Of a DNA stretch of 64,000 nt, positions 22,135 to 33,977 are shown piece after piece. The translations under genes and the position numbers were made by a program. Position 1 is the first letter of the stretch, and each line of letters starts with the position of its first letter. The notes beneath the pieces were generated by a model. That model was not told the DNA's origin. It saw only the letters and a list, made by a program, of their open reading frames with translations, and made no database searches. The stretch comes from Euborellia annulipes (Eukaryota > Arthropoda > Insecta > Dermaptera > Anisolabididae): positions 1 to 64,000 of the forward strand of contig JAKCPI010005176.1 in assembly GCA_023213315.1 (NCBI GenBank), read 5' to 3'.

Positions 22135-22435
22135 TATCCCTGTATTTTTTTTATTTATTCATAGTGGCTAACCGAAGTTATCCAGATTTTTAAAACTAGA
22201 TAACAGTTACAAATCTAAATAAATCCTTAGTTTGAAATGCCTCCAAAATTATTTTGCTAGGTAGGAGCTCCAATTGATTAATATTAATAATAGGAAAATT
22301 CAAAAGAAAAAAATATCTTTCCCTAATTCCCTACTTTATTAACTGCAAAATATTAATAACTATTAAGAAATTATTTATTGATTTACTATCTATTGATTAA
22401 TTAAAGTGAAATTAGCCTGATTTCTCAGTTTTAGG

Positions 22436-23290
22436 ATGGATTTTATAACAGCCACTCGATTAATACTCTCCCCGGCCAAAATGTTAGGTTTAACACCATA
22501 TGAAATTTCAGGAAAATCAAGAAATAGGAATGTAAAATTTATTAGAAGTTATAAATACATAGGAAATTTAGTTCATTTTATTTTAATGTTAATTTTTCTT
22601 TCTCTAATGTTGACATTTCGCGTGTATGATTTAGATTCTTTATTCGCATGCATTTCAGGTTTATTGTATATATTGAATATTTATACAACATTTTTCCTAA
22701 CTATAACACATGGTGAAAATTTTAAAATTCTATATTTAAATTTTTTGAAATTTTATGATGAAAATTCAACTTGTCATAGATATTTTCTGAAAATCTTTAG
22801 ATTATCATTAATAAATTTAATTTGGAGTATGACGTCGTTTATTTTTGCTGTTTTAATTCCATTATTTTTTACAATGAATTATAGATTTAGCATTATGAAT
22901 TTTTTTGTAGTTGTTTTTTTAAATGAATTTCTTGTAATTTATGAATTTTTCTTTTACGCTCAATATCAACTATTTCTTTCTATTTTATACTATTATTACA
23001 AATCATTTAATGAAAATTTATTAGAAAATAGAATTATTACAAATTTAAAACATTATCCTTTATTATTTTCTATAACACAATTATTACAAGAAATTTATGA
23101 ATGGAAAGTTATAATAATATTTTTATCTCAATTTTTTTGGCAAATTTTGATTTTATATTTTTTCTTAACATCCATTATTTATAACACTAAACAAAAAATC
23201 TCTTTTCTCATCTCTTTAATTTCATCTCTTTATTATGAGGCACAACAAATCTTCATAGTATTTTTGTTTTGTGAAAAAATTAAACAACAG
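22436..23290 (+). CDS. Gustatory receptor variable exon A7
   Basis: Intact, 285 codons, MDFITATRLILSPAKMLG to FLFCEKIKQQ at the donor GTAAAT (23291). The usual PGNR motif is altered to KSRNRN. The loop has YDENSTCHRYF. Upstream, TTATTGATTT and TATTGATTAATTA occur within 60 bases, and TTTCTCAG lies 7 bases before ATG, a sequence that reads equally as a splice acceptor or as an arthropod initiator (TCAGTT). Confidence 0.87.
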
Positions 23291-23439
23291 GTAAATTTCT
23301 TATTTTTATCTATTAATAAGTAGTCTAATTTTTTTTTTTTTTTTGCATGAGTTTAATTTAAGTTTAGTAATAGTAATTATGTAATTAGTCCTTGAAAAAT
23401 CAAGGTATGACGTAGAAAAATTCCGAAATATTAATAGTT

Positions 23440-23591
23440 TCGGATCTATAAATATAAAGAATGTAAAAATGTTTTCAAACGAGGAATTCCGGTCAAAAAA
23501 ACTTTTAAATAAGAATTGAATTCAGAGGCAGTTTTAATTAATGATTTTCTGGGACATCGACGTAAAAAGCAGGTAAACAACCTGCTAGGAT
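23440..23591 (+). repeat. Duplicated 5' flank block of the A2/A3/A8 group
   Basis: Resembles the 150 bases before A3 (GAATTGAATTNAGAGGCAG, CAGGT..ACAACCTGCTAG). It is separated from A8 by the hAT insertion at 23592-24260. It shows that the A2/A3/A8 duplications copied the upstream region along with the exon. Confidence 0.7.
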
Positions 23592-24260
23592 CATAGGCGC
23601 CGGAACTGGGGGGGGGGGGCAAGGGTACATTGCCCCCCTGGCATCCTACAGGAGGGGGCAGGGGGGGCAAAATTTCTTCTTTTATTTCATTTATTTTTAA
23701 AAATGATACATTTTTACTTTTAAAAAATAAAATCTTTTAAATTAAAAAAAATTAAAAGAGTAAGAAATTCAGACCGAAAACTCCCCAACTACGCTAATTT
23801 TTCGGCAAGGATGCAGGATGGGAAAAAACAAAAATAAAAATTTTTTATTTTCCCCAAAAAATTAGCGTAGGCCCTAGTTGGGGAGTTTTCGGTCTACAAT
23901 TCTCTCGGCATCACTCATTAAGCTTCAAGTAAGAAATTCATTTTTTTCCAAAATATTTTATATAGACCCTATTGTATTTCTAATTTCTAAAAACATTTTA
24001 TATTGAATTAAAAGAAGAAAATTAAAAATATTTATTTACTTCAATGTACAAATATAGCCTAAAAAAATTTTTGATAAAATCACTAGCAAATTTTTAAAAA
24101 TTTTAATTTTATTAAAATTGTGATTTTATTTAAAATTTTTAAAGCTTTATAGTAGATTTGTTTTTGTTTTATACTATTTGGACATATTAAATTATTTTAA
24201 TTTTCTAAAAAAAAATTTTTTTGCCCCCCCCCCTGATACAAATTCGTTCCGGCGCCCCTG
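23592..24260. mobile_element. 669-bp hAT-like element, 8-bp TSD GCTAGGAT
   Basis: Ends CATAGGCGCCGGAAC and GTTCCGGCGCCCCTG are inverted. GCTAGGAT is duplicated at 23584-23591 and 24261-24268. The empty site is visible in the paralogous flank of A3 (CCTGCTAGTATAAATTACG), which lacks the insert. A related element lies reversed at 52743-53257. G-rich and C-rich runs near both ends, no transposase. Confidence 0.9.
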
Positions 24261-24342
24261 GCTAGGATTAATTATGAAATTAAATATTGATTAATTATTA
24301 TTGATTAAATATTGTTTTTGTAAATTATTTTTTAGTTTAAAA

Positions 24343-25180
24343 ATGGATTTTATCAAAGCCACACGGTTAATACTTTACCCCGCTAAAATATTAGGTTTAA
24401 CTCCATTTGAAATTTTAGGTGACCCAGGAAATAGGAATATAAAATTCATTAGGCGATATAATATTTTCGGAAAAATATTTCTTTTTATTTTAAATATTAC
24501 ATTTATTACTGTTTCATTTATTATATTAAAAATAGAAGATTTAGGTAGTTTGGTAGATTTTTTAAAAAATTTGATATTTCAAATTAATTTTTTTACAACT
24601 TTTATTCTTTCTATAATAAATCAAAGAAAATATAAAATTTTAATTTTGAAATATTTAAAATATTATGATAATAATTATCCAATCTGTAATAAATATTTTT
24701 TGCAAGTTTTTAGATTAAATATAGTTAATATATTTTGGGTGTTATCGGCTTTTACTTTTAATATTTTTTTTTTTTTTTTTTGAGAATGAAGGTATTATTG
24801 TTTTTATATGTGTATTTTTTTTCAATGCCCTTATGGCAATATATGAGTTTTTCTTTTACGCCCAATATTATCTTTTTCTATATATTTTGTATTATTTTTT
24901 GAAATCATTTAATGAAAATTTTTCATATCTTAACGTCCATCAATATTCGTTAATACATTATATATCTCAAATATTACAAGAAATTTATGAATTCAAAATA
25001 CTTTTAATATTATTTGCACAATTTTTTTGGATTATTTTTGTTTTATTTATTTACTTGTCGACTATTATATATAACTCTGAAAAAAAAACTCACTGTCTTT
25101 TGATTGTACTCTCATCTATGTATTACGAAGCTCAACAAATCTTCTTCATGTGTTTTATTTGCGAAAAAATTAAACAAGAG
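24343..25180 (+). pseudogene. Gustatory receptor variable exon A8 (frameshift at an 18-T run)
   Basis: Begins MDFIKATRLILYPAKILG and ends CEKIKQE before GTAATT (25181). A T run of about 18 at 24764-24781 replaces the ATTTTTATTTTTTTTGAG of A3 and throws the frame; after it the frame resumes at NEGIIVFI and MAIYEFFFYAQ. Length 838, one over a multiple of three. The part after the run matches A2 more closely, the part before matches a mixture of A2 and A3, so the copy looks like a mosaic. Confidence 0.85.
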
Positions 25181-25316
25181 GTAATTATTTTAATTTTTTT
25201 TTCTAAGTTCAAAAAATAATAAAGGTGGTAAAATCCTTATTTGAAATATTCTAAGTTCAAATTTGTTGCTCGAATTTTATAGCATATATTTTAATTTGGA
25301 TTGATCTGCATACATA

Positions 25317-25398
25317 TAAGGGCGGATCCAGAGGTGATTCTCAGGGGGGAGGGGGGGGGGTAATCTGTTGTGACCCCCCCCCTTGCATCCGCCCTTGT
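25317..25398. mobile_element. Short hairpin MITE of the AAGGGCGGATCC type
   Basis: AAGGGCGGATCCAGAGG and GCATCCGCCCTTG form inverted ends around a GC-rich core. It is an internally deleted relative of 7569 and 9517. No clean target duplication. Confidence 0.55.
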
Positions 25399-25710
25399 CT
25401 TCATATGATCTGTCAATTGGCCAGCAGCTAACCGAAAAGTTACTCCAAATGACACGTGTGGCGCCACTAATCAAGAACGCCTTGTAGTTATGCAAAATCT
25501 TTACAAACTATATATTTGGGATGCCTACGTTTTAGGAATTTGTACATCAGCTTTTTAGTGCTGAAAAAATTGAGTTTAAATTAATTTTAACTAAGTTAAA
25601 CGTTAAGCGTTTAACGCCAGGGAATAGGAATATAAAATCCATTCGTCTAACTATTAATAAAAGAAGAAGTTTATAATAATAGTCCTAATATTTTTTTTCT
25701 CAATTTTTTT

Positions 25711-26014
25711 AAATTCTGATCTTTGCCCCCGGGTCTGGCGTAGTAGGTAGCGTGCCTACCTCCTATACCAAACGTCGCGGGTTCGGACCCAGGCAGTCCG
25801 ATGATTTTATTTAAGCCATTTGGATACCAGATGGCTTAAATAGAAATGCCTGAACCCCAAATTGATATATTAATTACAACGGTTATCGTCAAAGTCTTAT
25901 ATGGCCTAAGTTGCCGAAAAGACTGTGTGAATGTGTGTGTGAATGTGAGTGTGAATGAGAAAAAAGTGTGAATGTTTTTTTCTAAAAAAAAAAAAAAAAA
26001 TTCTGAGCTTTGCC
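25711..26014 (+). mobile_element. SINE1 copy with 17-bp target duplication
   Basis: The insert 25728-25997 has A box GGCGTAGTAGGTAGCG, B box GGTTCGGACCC, the GTGTGAATGTG tail and poly-A. It is flanked by AAATTCTGATCTTTGCC (25711-25727) and the same sequence with one change (25998-26014). This is the clearest complete SINE1 in the window. Confidence 0.88.
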
Positions 26015-26163
26015 TTGTATTTATGATCAAGGATGCATCAATTATGCGTATTAATATCCACAAATTCTAAAATTCTTTATAATAATTTCAAGTAAATTAA
26101 TTCAATTAAGAAATTGCTTAACGATTAAGTTGATTATTATGAAATTTCTAAATTAGTTCTAGT

Positions 26164-27018
26164 ATGGATTTTACGAAAGCCACTCGGTTAATTCTCTACC
26201 CTTCTAAAATTATAGGCTTAACCCCTTTTGAAATATTAGGTTTTCCAGGAAAAAGGACTATAATATTTATAAAGGTCTATAATTATATAGGCAAATTTTT
26301 GCTTATTCTTTTAAATGTTTTCTTAATTATAATACTTTCTACAATTGGTGTTAAAAATTTATCATCTGTAGTGCAAATTCTATCAAGATTAATTTATGAA
26401 ATAAATTGTTTTATGACATTTATTCTTTCAATATTATATCAAAAGCAATTTAAAATTTTACTTTTGAAATTATTAAAATTTTATGATAATAATTCCAATT
26501 GTCAAAAATATTTATTAAATATTTTTATTTTAACAATTTGCACAATTTTATGGTATATTCTGAGTTATGTTTTGCTTAGAATATTACCAAATTTTTTTAC
26601 ATTTACTGACATTCCTTCAGTTTATAATGTTTTTTTTACTAATGCACTTTATATGATTATTGAAATATACGAATTTTACTTTCTCGCTCAGTATCATCTT
26701 TTTCTTTCAATTTTATTTTATTTCTTCAAAACATTTAATGAAAATTTATTGGAAAATAAATTCGATAATAATCTAAATTATTATTCATTTTTACATGATT
26801 TATTACAAATTTTGCACGAAATTTATGAATTAAAAATAATATTTGTATTTTTCTCGCAATTTTTTTGGAGTCTGTTTGCCTGCTTTCTTTTCTTATTATC
26901 AGTTATCGACGACTCTAAAGTGAAATTTGAATTTTTTATTTTTGTTATATCAACTTTATTTTTTGGAGTTTATCAAGTTTTCTTTCCCTGTTTTTTATGT
27001 GAAAAAATTAAACAACAG
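26164..27018 (+). CDS. Gustatory receptor variable exon A9
   Basis: Intact, 285 codons, MDFTKATRLILYPSKIIG to FLCEKIKQQ at the donor GTAATT (27019). First of the GFPGKR subgroup (A9, A10, A12, A13, A15, A16; A17 is related), which has FYFLAQYHLF in place of FFYAQYYLF and STLFFGVYQVFFPCFL at the end. The 5' flank with AATTAAGAAATTGCTTAACG and CTAAATTAG 7 bases before ATG is shared across the subgroup. Confidence 0.88.
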
Positions 27019-27111
27019 GTAATTTTATGATATTTGATTATTGTATGCTTTTAGTGGGATGAACGTTTAATATTTCAAAACAATATTACCATAAAAAAAT
27101 CGCCTATCAGG

Positions 27112-28096
27112 TCTATTCTCTAAGCAAAAAAGTTAACTTTTAACTTCTGAAATCAGCGTTAATTCATTTTAACTCCTCCTTGTCTCAAATTGCTATTCTA
27201 TAAGCAAAAACTTTAACGACAATGCCTTAACTTTTAGTCACTTTTGTTAAAAATTTGTCAAGTTCAGGGAGTGTCTTTAATATTTTAACGCCATGTTTAA
27301 TGCTTCAAAATGGCGTCTTTAACCTAAAAAGTAAGGTTATGATTTTGACAGCTGTTTGGTTTAGAGAATAGCATTTTTTAAAGCTGGTGTATCAGATAGA
27401 CCTACTTGATTGAAAATAAATCAAGTTAGCAATGCGCATGCGCGAGAGGTTATTGTGCGATATTAAAACACGAACAAGCAGAAAACATAGCTATGGTTTA
27501 TATAAGAATGCCTGGACACCAAATATATATAGGGCTATTATTAATTAACGCTTATCGTCAAAGTCTTATATGGTCTAACAATTGTAAGTTGTCGAAAAGA
27601 CTGTGTGAATGTGTGTGTAAGTGTGAATGAGAAGAAAGTGTGAGTGTTTGTTTTTCTAAGAAAAAAAAAAACAATGCTCTCTTAATATGGTTCGTTAATA
27701 CCTGGTGCTAAAAAGAAAAATGTTAACATCGCTGTTAAAACTTGGTTTAGAGAATAGCAGAGCATTTTTTAACCCTGATGTTATTAAAGTCAGCGCCATA
27801 AGTGTGCAGGTCTTCTCTCTCTAAGCAAAAATATTAATTTTTAACATCTGAAATCAGCTTTAATTATTTTAACACCTTCTTGCCTCAAATTGTTATTGTG
27901 TAAGCAAAAATTTTAACCCCAAAACAGTAACATTTAGTCAATAGTGTTAAAATAATCTAGGGGTGCCTTTAATATTTTACCGCCATGTTCATTGCATCAA
28001 AATGGCGCCTTTAACCTAAAAAGTATATTACTTTACTTTTTAGCACCCAATTTAGTATGTTAAATTTTAACGTCTATTTTTAGAGAATCGAACTGT
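27112..28096. mobile_element. TIR element CAGGTCTATTCTCTAAG with nested SINE1 tail
   Basis: Begins CAGGTCTATTCTCTAAGC and ends TTTTAGAGAATCGAACTG. The interior repeats ATTCTCTAAGC, TTAACTTTTAAC and GCCATGTTTAATGC. A reverse, shorter relative spans 40381-40904. A SINE1 3' part lies inside at about 27490-27672. No clear target duplication. Confidence 0.6.
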
Positions 28097-28109
28097 ATGA
28101 GTGTTATAT

Positions 28110-28275
28110 TTTTCATTCAAATATCTTTTGTGGTCTGGGGTGGGGGATTTTCTCTTTCCGTCCCATATGAAAAAAAATTTATTTCAATTTAATTGGCTAC
28201 CAACCAATTGAAATAAACAGAGATGGGGGGTCTAAAAGGCCTCAGATAGCGAAAAAGACGTTAAATTAAAAAAAA
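28110..28275 (-). repeat. SINE3 copy
   Basis: Recurring block with a CTTTCCGTCCCATATGAG-type head, AATTGGCTACCAACCAATTG, GGTCTAAAAGGCC and GCGAAAAAGACGTT. In the best copy (43255-43430) the complement contains GGTTCGCTTCC, a degenerate B box. Further copies: 19120-19190, 20490-20580, 34950-35110, 35430-35545 and 39210-39345. Confidence 0.55.
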
Positions 28276-28402
28276 ATCTTTTGTGTTAAATATTCGAAAA
28301 AAATTCTTTATTCTAATTTCAAGAAAATTAATTCAATTAAGAAATTACTTAACGATTGAGTCAATTGATTTGTTATTATAATATTTCTAAATTAGTTCTA
28401 AA

Positions 28403-29257
28403 ATGGATTTTACGAGAGCCACTCGGTTAATTCTCTACCCTTCTAAAATTATAGGCTTAACCCCTTTTGAAATATTAGGATTTCCAGGAAAAAGGATTAT
28501 AATATTTAAAAAGATCTTTAATTATATAGGGAAATTTTTTCTTATTCTTTTAAATGTTTTCTTAATTTCAATACTTTTTACAATTAAAGTCAAAAATTTA
28601 GCTTTTTTTGCACAATTTCTAACATTATTTTTTTATGAAATTAATTTTTTAATGACATTTATTCTTTCCGCACTATATCAAAAGCAATATAAAATTTTGT
28701 TTTTGAAAGTTTTAAAATTTTATGATGATAATTCCAATTGTCAAAAATATTTCTTGAATATTTTTGTATTTATAATTTTTATAATATTATGGAATATATT
28801 AAGTTATTTTTTGCTTGCAATACTTCCAAATGTTTTCTTAAAATCTATTGTAGTCCCTTCGGTTTTGAATATATTTTTTTCTAATATATGTTATCTAATT
28901 ATTCAAGTATATGAATTTTACTTTTATTTTCTGTATCAACTTTTTCTTTCAATTTTATTTTATTTCTTCAAAACATTTAATGAAAATTTATTAAAAAATA
29001 AATTCGATAATCTAAAGTATTATACTTTTTTACATGACCTATTAGAAATTTTACATGGAATTTATGAATTAAAAATAATATTGGTATTTTTTACACAATT
29101 TATTTGGTATCTTTTTGCGTTCTTTCTTTTCTTAATATCGGTTATCTACGATCCTAAAAGAAAATTTGAATTTCTTTCTTTTACTATTTCAACTTTATTT
29201 TATGGAGTTTATCAAGTTTTCTTTCCGACTTTGTTATGTGAAAAAATTAAACAACAG
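28403..29257 (+). CDS. Gustatory receptor variable exon A10
   Basis: Intact, 285 codons, MDFTRATRLILYPSKIIG to LLCEKIKQQ at the donor GTAATT (29258). Closest to A9, A13 and A15. The last segment reads STLFYGVYQVFFPTLLCEK, with Thr-Leu where relatives have Cys-Phe. The loop before segment five has LKYYTFLHDLLEILHG, shared in part with A13 (LKYYTFLHDILQILHG). Confidence 0.87.
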
Positions 29258-29631
29258 GTAATTTTATCATACTAGATTATTATGTGCGCTTAGCGGGTAA
29301 AATGTTTAATATTTCAAGACAATATTACCATATTAGCTCTATAAAAAAGTGAATATTGAGAAATCGCTATTCAAAAAAAAGTTTTGCTGTTACATCCCTT
29401 AGAATTTCGTTCCTCTTTGTCTGTTTTGTTTAAAGTTTCCATATTGAGGTCCTTAATATTCCATCGTCTGAAGCAGCAGCCCTCTAATAAGGCATTGCAT
29501 AATTATATTAAGTTGCAATTTCAGTTATTCGGTTGGGAGGAGGGCGGAAGAAATTTTTAAATTGATTATTTATTATTGATTGATGATTAATTGACTAATT
29601 CTTCTTAATTTAATAATTTCTCAGTTTTAAA

Positions 29632-30482
29632 ATGGATTTTATAAAAGCCACGCGGTTAATACTTTCCCCAGCAAAAATATTAGGTTTGACATCATTTGAA
29701 ATTTTAGGAACGCCAGGGAATAGAAATGTAAAATTCATTAAAACATATAATAATATAGGAAAATCATGTCTTGTTATTTTAAATGTTTTATTTATTACTG
29801 TACTTGCAAAAACAAACGTTAAAGATTTAAAAACTTTAATTGGATTACTAGCAGGTGTTTTATATGAAATGAATTTTTTAATTAATCTTATTTTAATATT
29901 ATTATATCGTGAAAAATTTAAAGATTTAATTTTATTATGCTTAAAATTTTATGATGAAAATTATTATTACTGTAATAAGTATTTCGTTCAAGTTTTTAAA
30001 TTAACCTTAGTAAATATATTATGGGCACTTTCATCTTTTGGTTTGGTATCTTTAATTCCTTTATTTTATAAAATAAATTTTGAACACTTTTCTAATACTA
30101 ACATCTTATGTGTATTTTTTTTAAATAGTTTTATGGGAATATATGAATTTTTCTTTTACGCGCAATATTACATTTTTTTATCTATTTTATATTATTTTTT
30201 GAAATCGTTTAATGAAAATTTACTTAAAAATATTAAATTCAATCAGTACTCATTGTTATGTAATATATCTCAAGTTTTACAAGAAATTTATGAAATTAAA
30301 ATAATATTAATATTTTTTGCCCAATTTTTTTGGTTTCTTTTGGCAACGTTTATATTTTTATCATCGGTTATATATGATTTTGAAAAAAAATACTTTATCT
30401 TTTATCGTTCATAGCAACTCTATATTTTGAGACTCATCAAATCTTCTTTGCCTGTTTTCTTTGTGAAAAAATTAAACACCAG
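29632..30482 (+). pseudogene. Gustatory receptor variable exon A11 (late frameshift)
   Basis: Open for 260 codons from MDFIKATRLILSPAKILG to VIYDFEKK. One base is then lost around the A run at 30382-30390 and the frame stops. The other frame carries on as LYFETHQIFFACFLCEKIKHQ to the donor GTAATT (30483). Length 851, one short of a multiple of three. The first 56 residues are identical to A14, after which the two differ, pointing to gene conversion. Confidence 0.85.
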
Positions 30483-31782
30483 GTAATTTTTTTCTAATTT
30501 TCTCTTATATATGTGTAAACTAGAACTTTTGAAAAATAATCTAGCGGACAGACAAAAAAACTTGTCTCAGGGAAAAAAAACCAAAGTGGAGAATAATGTA
30601 AATTAATAAATACTAACCACTTAAATTACTCTCTCTTATTCAGTATAAGTTAATTAAAAATATTAATATTGTGTTTTTGTTCCTGGAAAGTAGACAACAA
30701 CAAATTATCTAGCAGACAGACTAAGCATGCTCAGTTTTAATTAGGCTAATTATATATTCGATATATAGAAAAGGGAGAATAAAAATGAATTACTAAAGAT
30801 GGGTTTGGGTCGCTAACGGAGGGAGGGGGGGGGGTTATGCAGAGATGTAAAGTCAGGTTGAAATTTTTTTGGAAAGAATTGTGATGTTTTATGCTCTTTA
30901 TTATTATTATTATTATTATTATATGGTGCTATTTATTTAGTAGCCAATTCAATTGAAATAAATTGTCGCATGAGACGGAAAGCGAATCCGTGACCTAATA
31001 TTTTATGATCTTTCCGGTAGCGTAACTAGGTTGGAGCGAAGTGGGGCCCTCGCCCCCCCTCCCCCGCCCCCTGGAGGATACCGACATAGGCGCCCTAGGG
31101 CACCTAAGCCCAGAGATTGTGATTTCATCATATTCTTTCCATAGAATGCCCAAAAAATTGATAGTTTTCTTTAAAATTATATTACAACTTAAAAAACGGC
31201 GCCCTAGTTGAGCTTTGCCCCTCCGCCATTAAAGGCTAGTTACGCCGCTGGTTCTTACTTTAGTTTAAAAGTTTTTTATTTATTATTGTAAATTATAATT
31301 ATTTGGAAAAAATTTTTCTTTGCTGACTTTTCATCACTTTCGCACTAGCTATTAATTTATCGGCCCGTCCTAATGATGAGGGTGTGAGTTTAACAAAAAT
31401 GTTACTTAAGGTGCGCGTCTCGAAAAACCGTTTGAACACAATTCAGTACCGTGTTTCTCTAGGCGGCAAGAGATGGCGTTAGTTTTCCCCATAGGGAAAC
31501 AAGGGATTTATTCCATTTCATTTGAAAGATTCCAGCTAATTAATTAAGGGTAAAATAAAAATAGATCAAATGTGTATTTTTTATGAGAATGATAATAAAG
31601 TGTCTATTTCTTTCATGGATTTGTTGGAATTCCCAAGCTGCGTTAACTAAAATATTAGTTAATTTTCGATACCTGATCAAAAATTCTTGATTCTAATTTC
31701 AAGTAAATGAATTCAATTAAGAAATTACTTAACGATTGAGTTAATTTAAGTGCTATAATATAATTTCTAAATTAGTTCTAGA
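30483..31782. other. Repeat-filled spacer between A11 and A12
   Basis: Holds an (ATT)n microsatellite near 30900-30922, part of a SINE3-like block, a hAT-like element (31015-31251) and a TTAA MITE fragment (31409-31560). No further receptor exon or C-terminal exon seen. Confidence 0.6.
31015..31251. mobile_element. hAT-like element of the CAGCGGCGTAAC type
   Basis: GGTAGCGTAACTAGG and CTAGTTACGCCGCTG form inverted ends; flanks GATCTTTC / GTTCTTAC match only partly. Related to 37492-38922 and 54667-54917, all sharing the GGCGCC-rich internal segment and AAATTGATAGTTTTC. Confidence 0.65.
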
Positions 31783-32640
31783 ATGGATTTTACAAAAGCC
31801 ACCTGGTTAATTCTCTACCCTTCTAAAATTTTAGGCTTAACCCCTTTTGAAATATTAGGATTTCCAGGAAAAAGGATTATAATCTTTAAAAAGATCTATA
31901 ATTATATAGGGAAATTTTTTCTAATTATTTTCAATGTTTTCTTTATTACGATACTTTTTACAATTGAAGTAAAAAATTTAACTTTTTTTGTACAATTTCT
32001 TTCATTATTTATTTATGAAATAAATTGTTTAATGACATTTATTCTTTCTACATTATATCAAAATCGATTTGAAATTATACTTTGGAAATTTTTAAAATTT
32101 TATGATAATAATTCCAATTGTCAAAAATATTTATTACAAATTTTTATTTTAACAATTTTAACAATATTTTGGTCTATTGTGAGTTATGTTTTGCTTAGAA
32201 TATTACCAAATTTTAACACAAATGATCATGAGGTTCCTACACTTTTTAATGTATTCCTTAGTAATGTGATTTATATAATTATTGAAATTTATGAATTTTA
32301 CTTTTTCGTACAGTATTATATTTTTCTTTCAATTTTATTTTATTTCTTCAAAATATTTAATGAAAATTTATTGGAAAATAAATTCGATAATAATCTAAAT
32401 TATTATTCATTTTTACATGATATATTACAAATTTTACATGAAATTTATCAATTAAAAATAATACTTGTATTTTTCACGCAATTTTTTTGGAGTCTTTTTG
32501 CTTTCTTTCTTTTTTTATCATCGATTATCTACGATACTAAAGGAAAATTTGAATTTCTTATTTTTGCTACTTCAACTTTATTTTATGGTGTTTATCAAGT
32601 ATTTCTTCCTTGTTTTCTATGTGAAAAAATTAAACAACAG
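31783..32640 (+). CDS. Gustatory receptor variable exon A12
   Basis: Intact, 286 codons, MDFTKATWLILYPSKILG to FLCEKIKQQ at the donor GTAATT (32641). Trp replaces Arg at residue 8, as in A13, A15 and A16. The next copy, A13, starts 267 bases after this donor and the interval contains only its 5' flank. Upstream, AATTAAGAAATTACTTAACG and CTAAATTAG plus 7 bases precede the ATG. Confidence 0.88.
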
Positions 32641-32907
32641 GTAATTTTATCATACTAAAAATATTATATTATTTTATGCTCTTAATTTGGGAAGTTTAAA
32701 GTCATTGAAACTTACAAGTGATTTTGATTTTAAGATGTCGAAAAAGACATTTAAACAATTTTTTATTTTTTAATCTTGTGTATTAGATACCCGATAGCTG
32801 ATCAAAATTCTTTATAATAATTTCAAGTTAATTAATTCAATTAAGAAATTACTTAACGATTAGAGTCAATTGATTTGTTATTATGTATTTTCTAAATTAG
32901 TTTTAGA

Positions 32908-33762
32908 ATGGATTTTACGAGAGCTACTTGGTTAATTCTCCACCCTGCCAAAATTATAGGCATAACCCCTTTTGAAATATTAGGATTTCCAGGAAAAAGG
33001 TCTATAATATTTATAAAGACCTATAATTATATAGGAAAATTTTTTCTTATTCTTTTAAATGGTTTCTTAATTTTATTACTTTCTACAATCCCAATAAAAG
33101 ATTTAATTTATTTTGTAGAATTTTTTTCATTATTTATTTATGAAATAAATTGTTTAATGACATTTATTCTTTCTACATTATATCAAAAGCAATATAAAAT
33201 TTTGCTTTTGAAATTTTTAAAATTTTATGATGATCATTCCAATTGTCAAAAATATTTCTTGAATATTTTTGTATTTATAATTTTTATAATATTATGGAAT
33301 ATATTAAATTTTTTTTTGATTGGAATACTTCCAAATGTTTTCTTAAAATTTATTCAAGTCCCTTCAGTTTATAATGTTTTTCTAAGTACTACGATTTATA
33401 CAATTATTGGAATTTATGAATTTTACTTTTTTACCCAATATTATGTTTATCTATCAATTTTATTTTATTTCTTCAAAATATTTAATGAAGATTTATTAAA
33501 AAATAAATTCGATAAACTAAAGTATTATACTTTTTTACATGACATATTACAAATTTTACATGGAATTTATGTAATAAAAGTAATACTTGTATTTTTCAAC
33601 CAATTTATTTGGTCTCTTTTTGCGTTCTTTCTTTTTTTAACATCGGTTATCGACGACTCTAAAGGGAAATTTGAATTTTTTATTTTTGCTACTTCAACTT
33701 TATTTTTTGGAGTTTATCAAGTATTTCTTCCTTGTTTTCTCTTTGAAAAAATTAAACAACAG
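32908..33762 (+). CDS. Gustatory receptor variable exon A13
   Basis: Intact, 285 codons, MDFTRATWLILHPAKIIG to FLFEKIKQQ at the donor GTAAAT (33763). The cysteine of the family ending CEKIK is replaced by Phe, the only such case. The interval to A14 is 215 bases, the shortest between two complete family A copies, and consists of AT-rich flank with TTATTGATTC and TTAATTGA motifs. Confidence 0.87.
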
Positions 33763-33977
33763 GTAAATATATGATTATTGTGTGCTTTTTTAAGGTATTT
33801 GTCCAGATATAGCTCAAAATACATTCAATTTTACATTAGGAGGTCTTATTTGAGCCTAGGGAGAATTATTAATCATTAATTAATCAACTAATTGACTTTA
33901 TTTTAAGTAAATTATTTATTATTGATTCATAATTAATTGAAAAATTTATCAAATTTTAATAGTTTCTTAGTTTTAAA

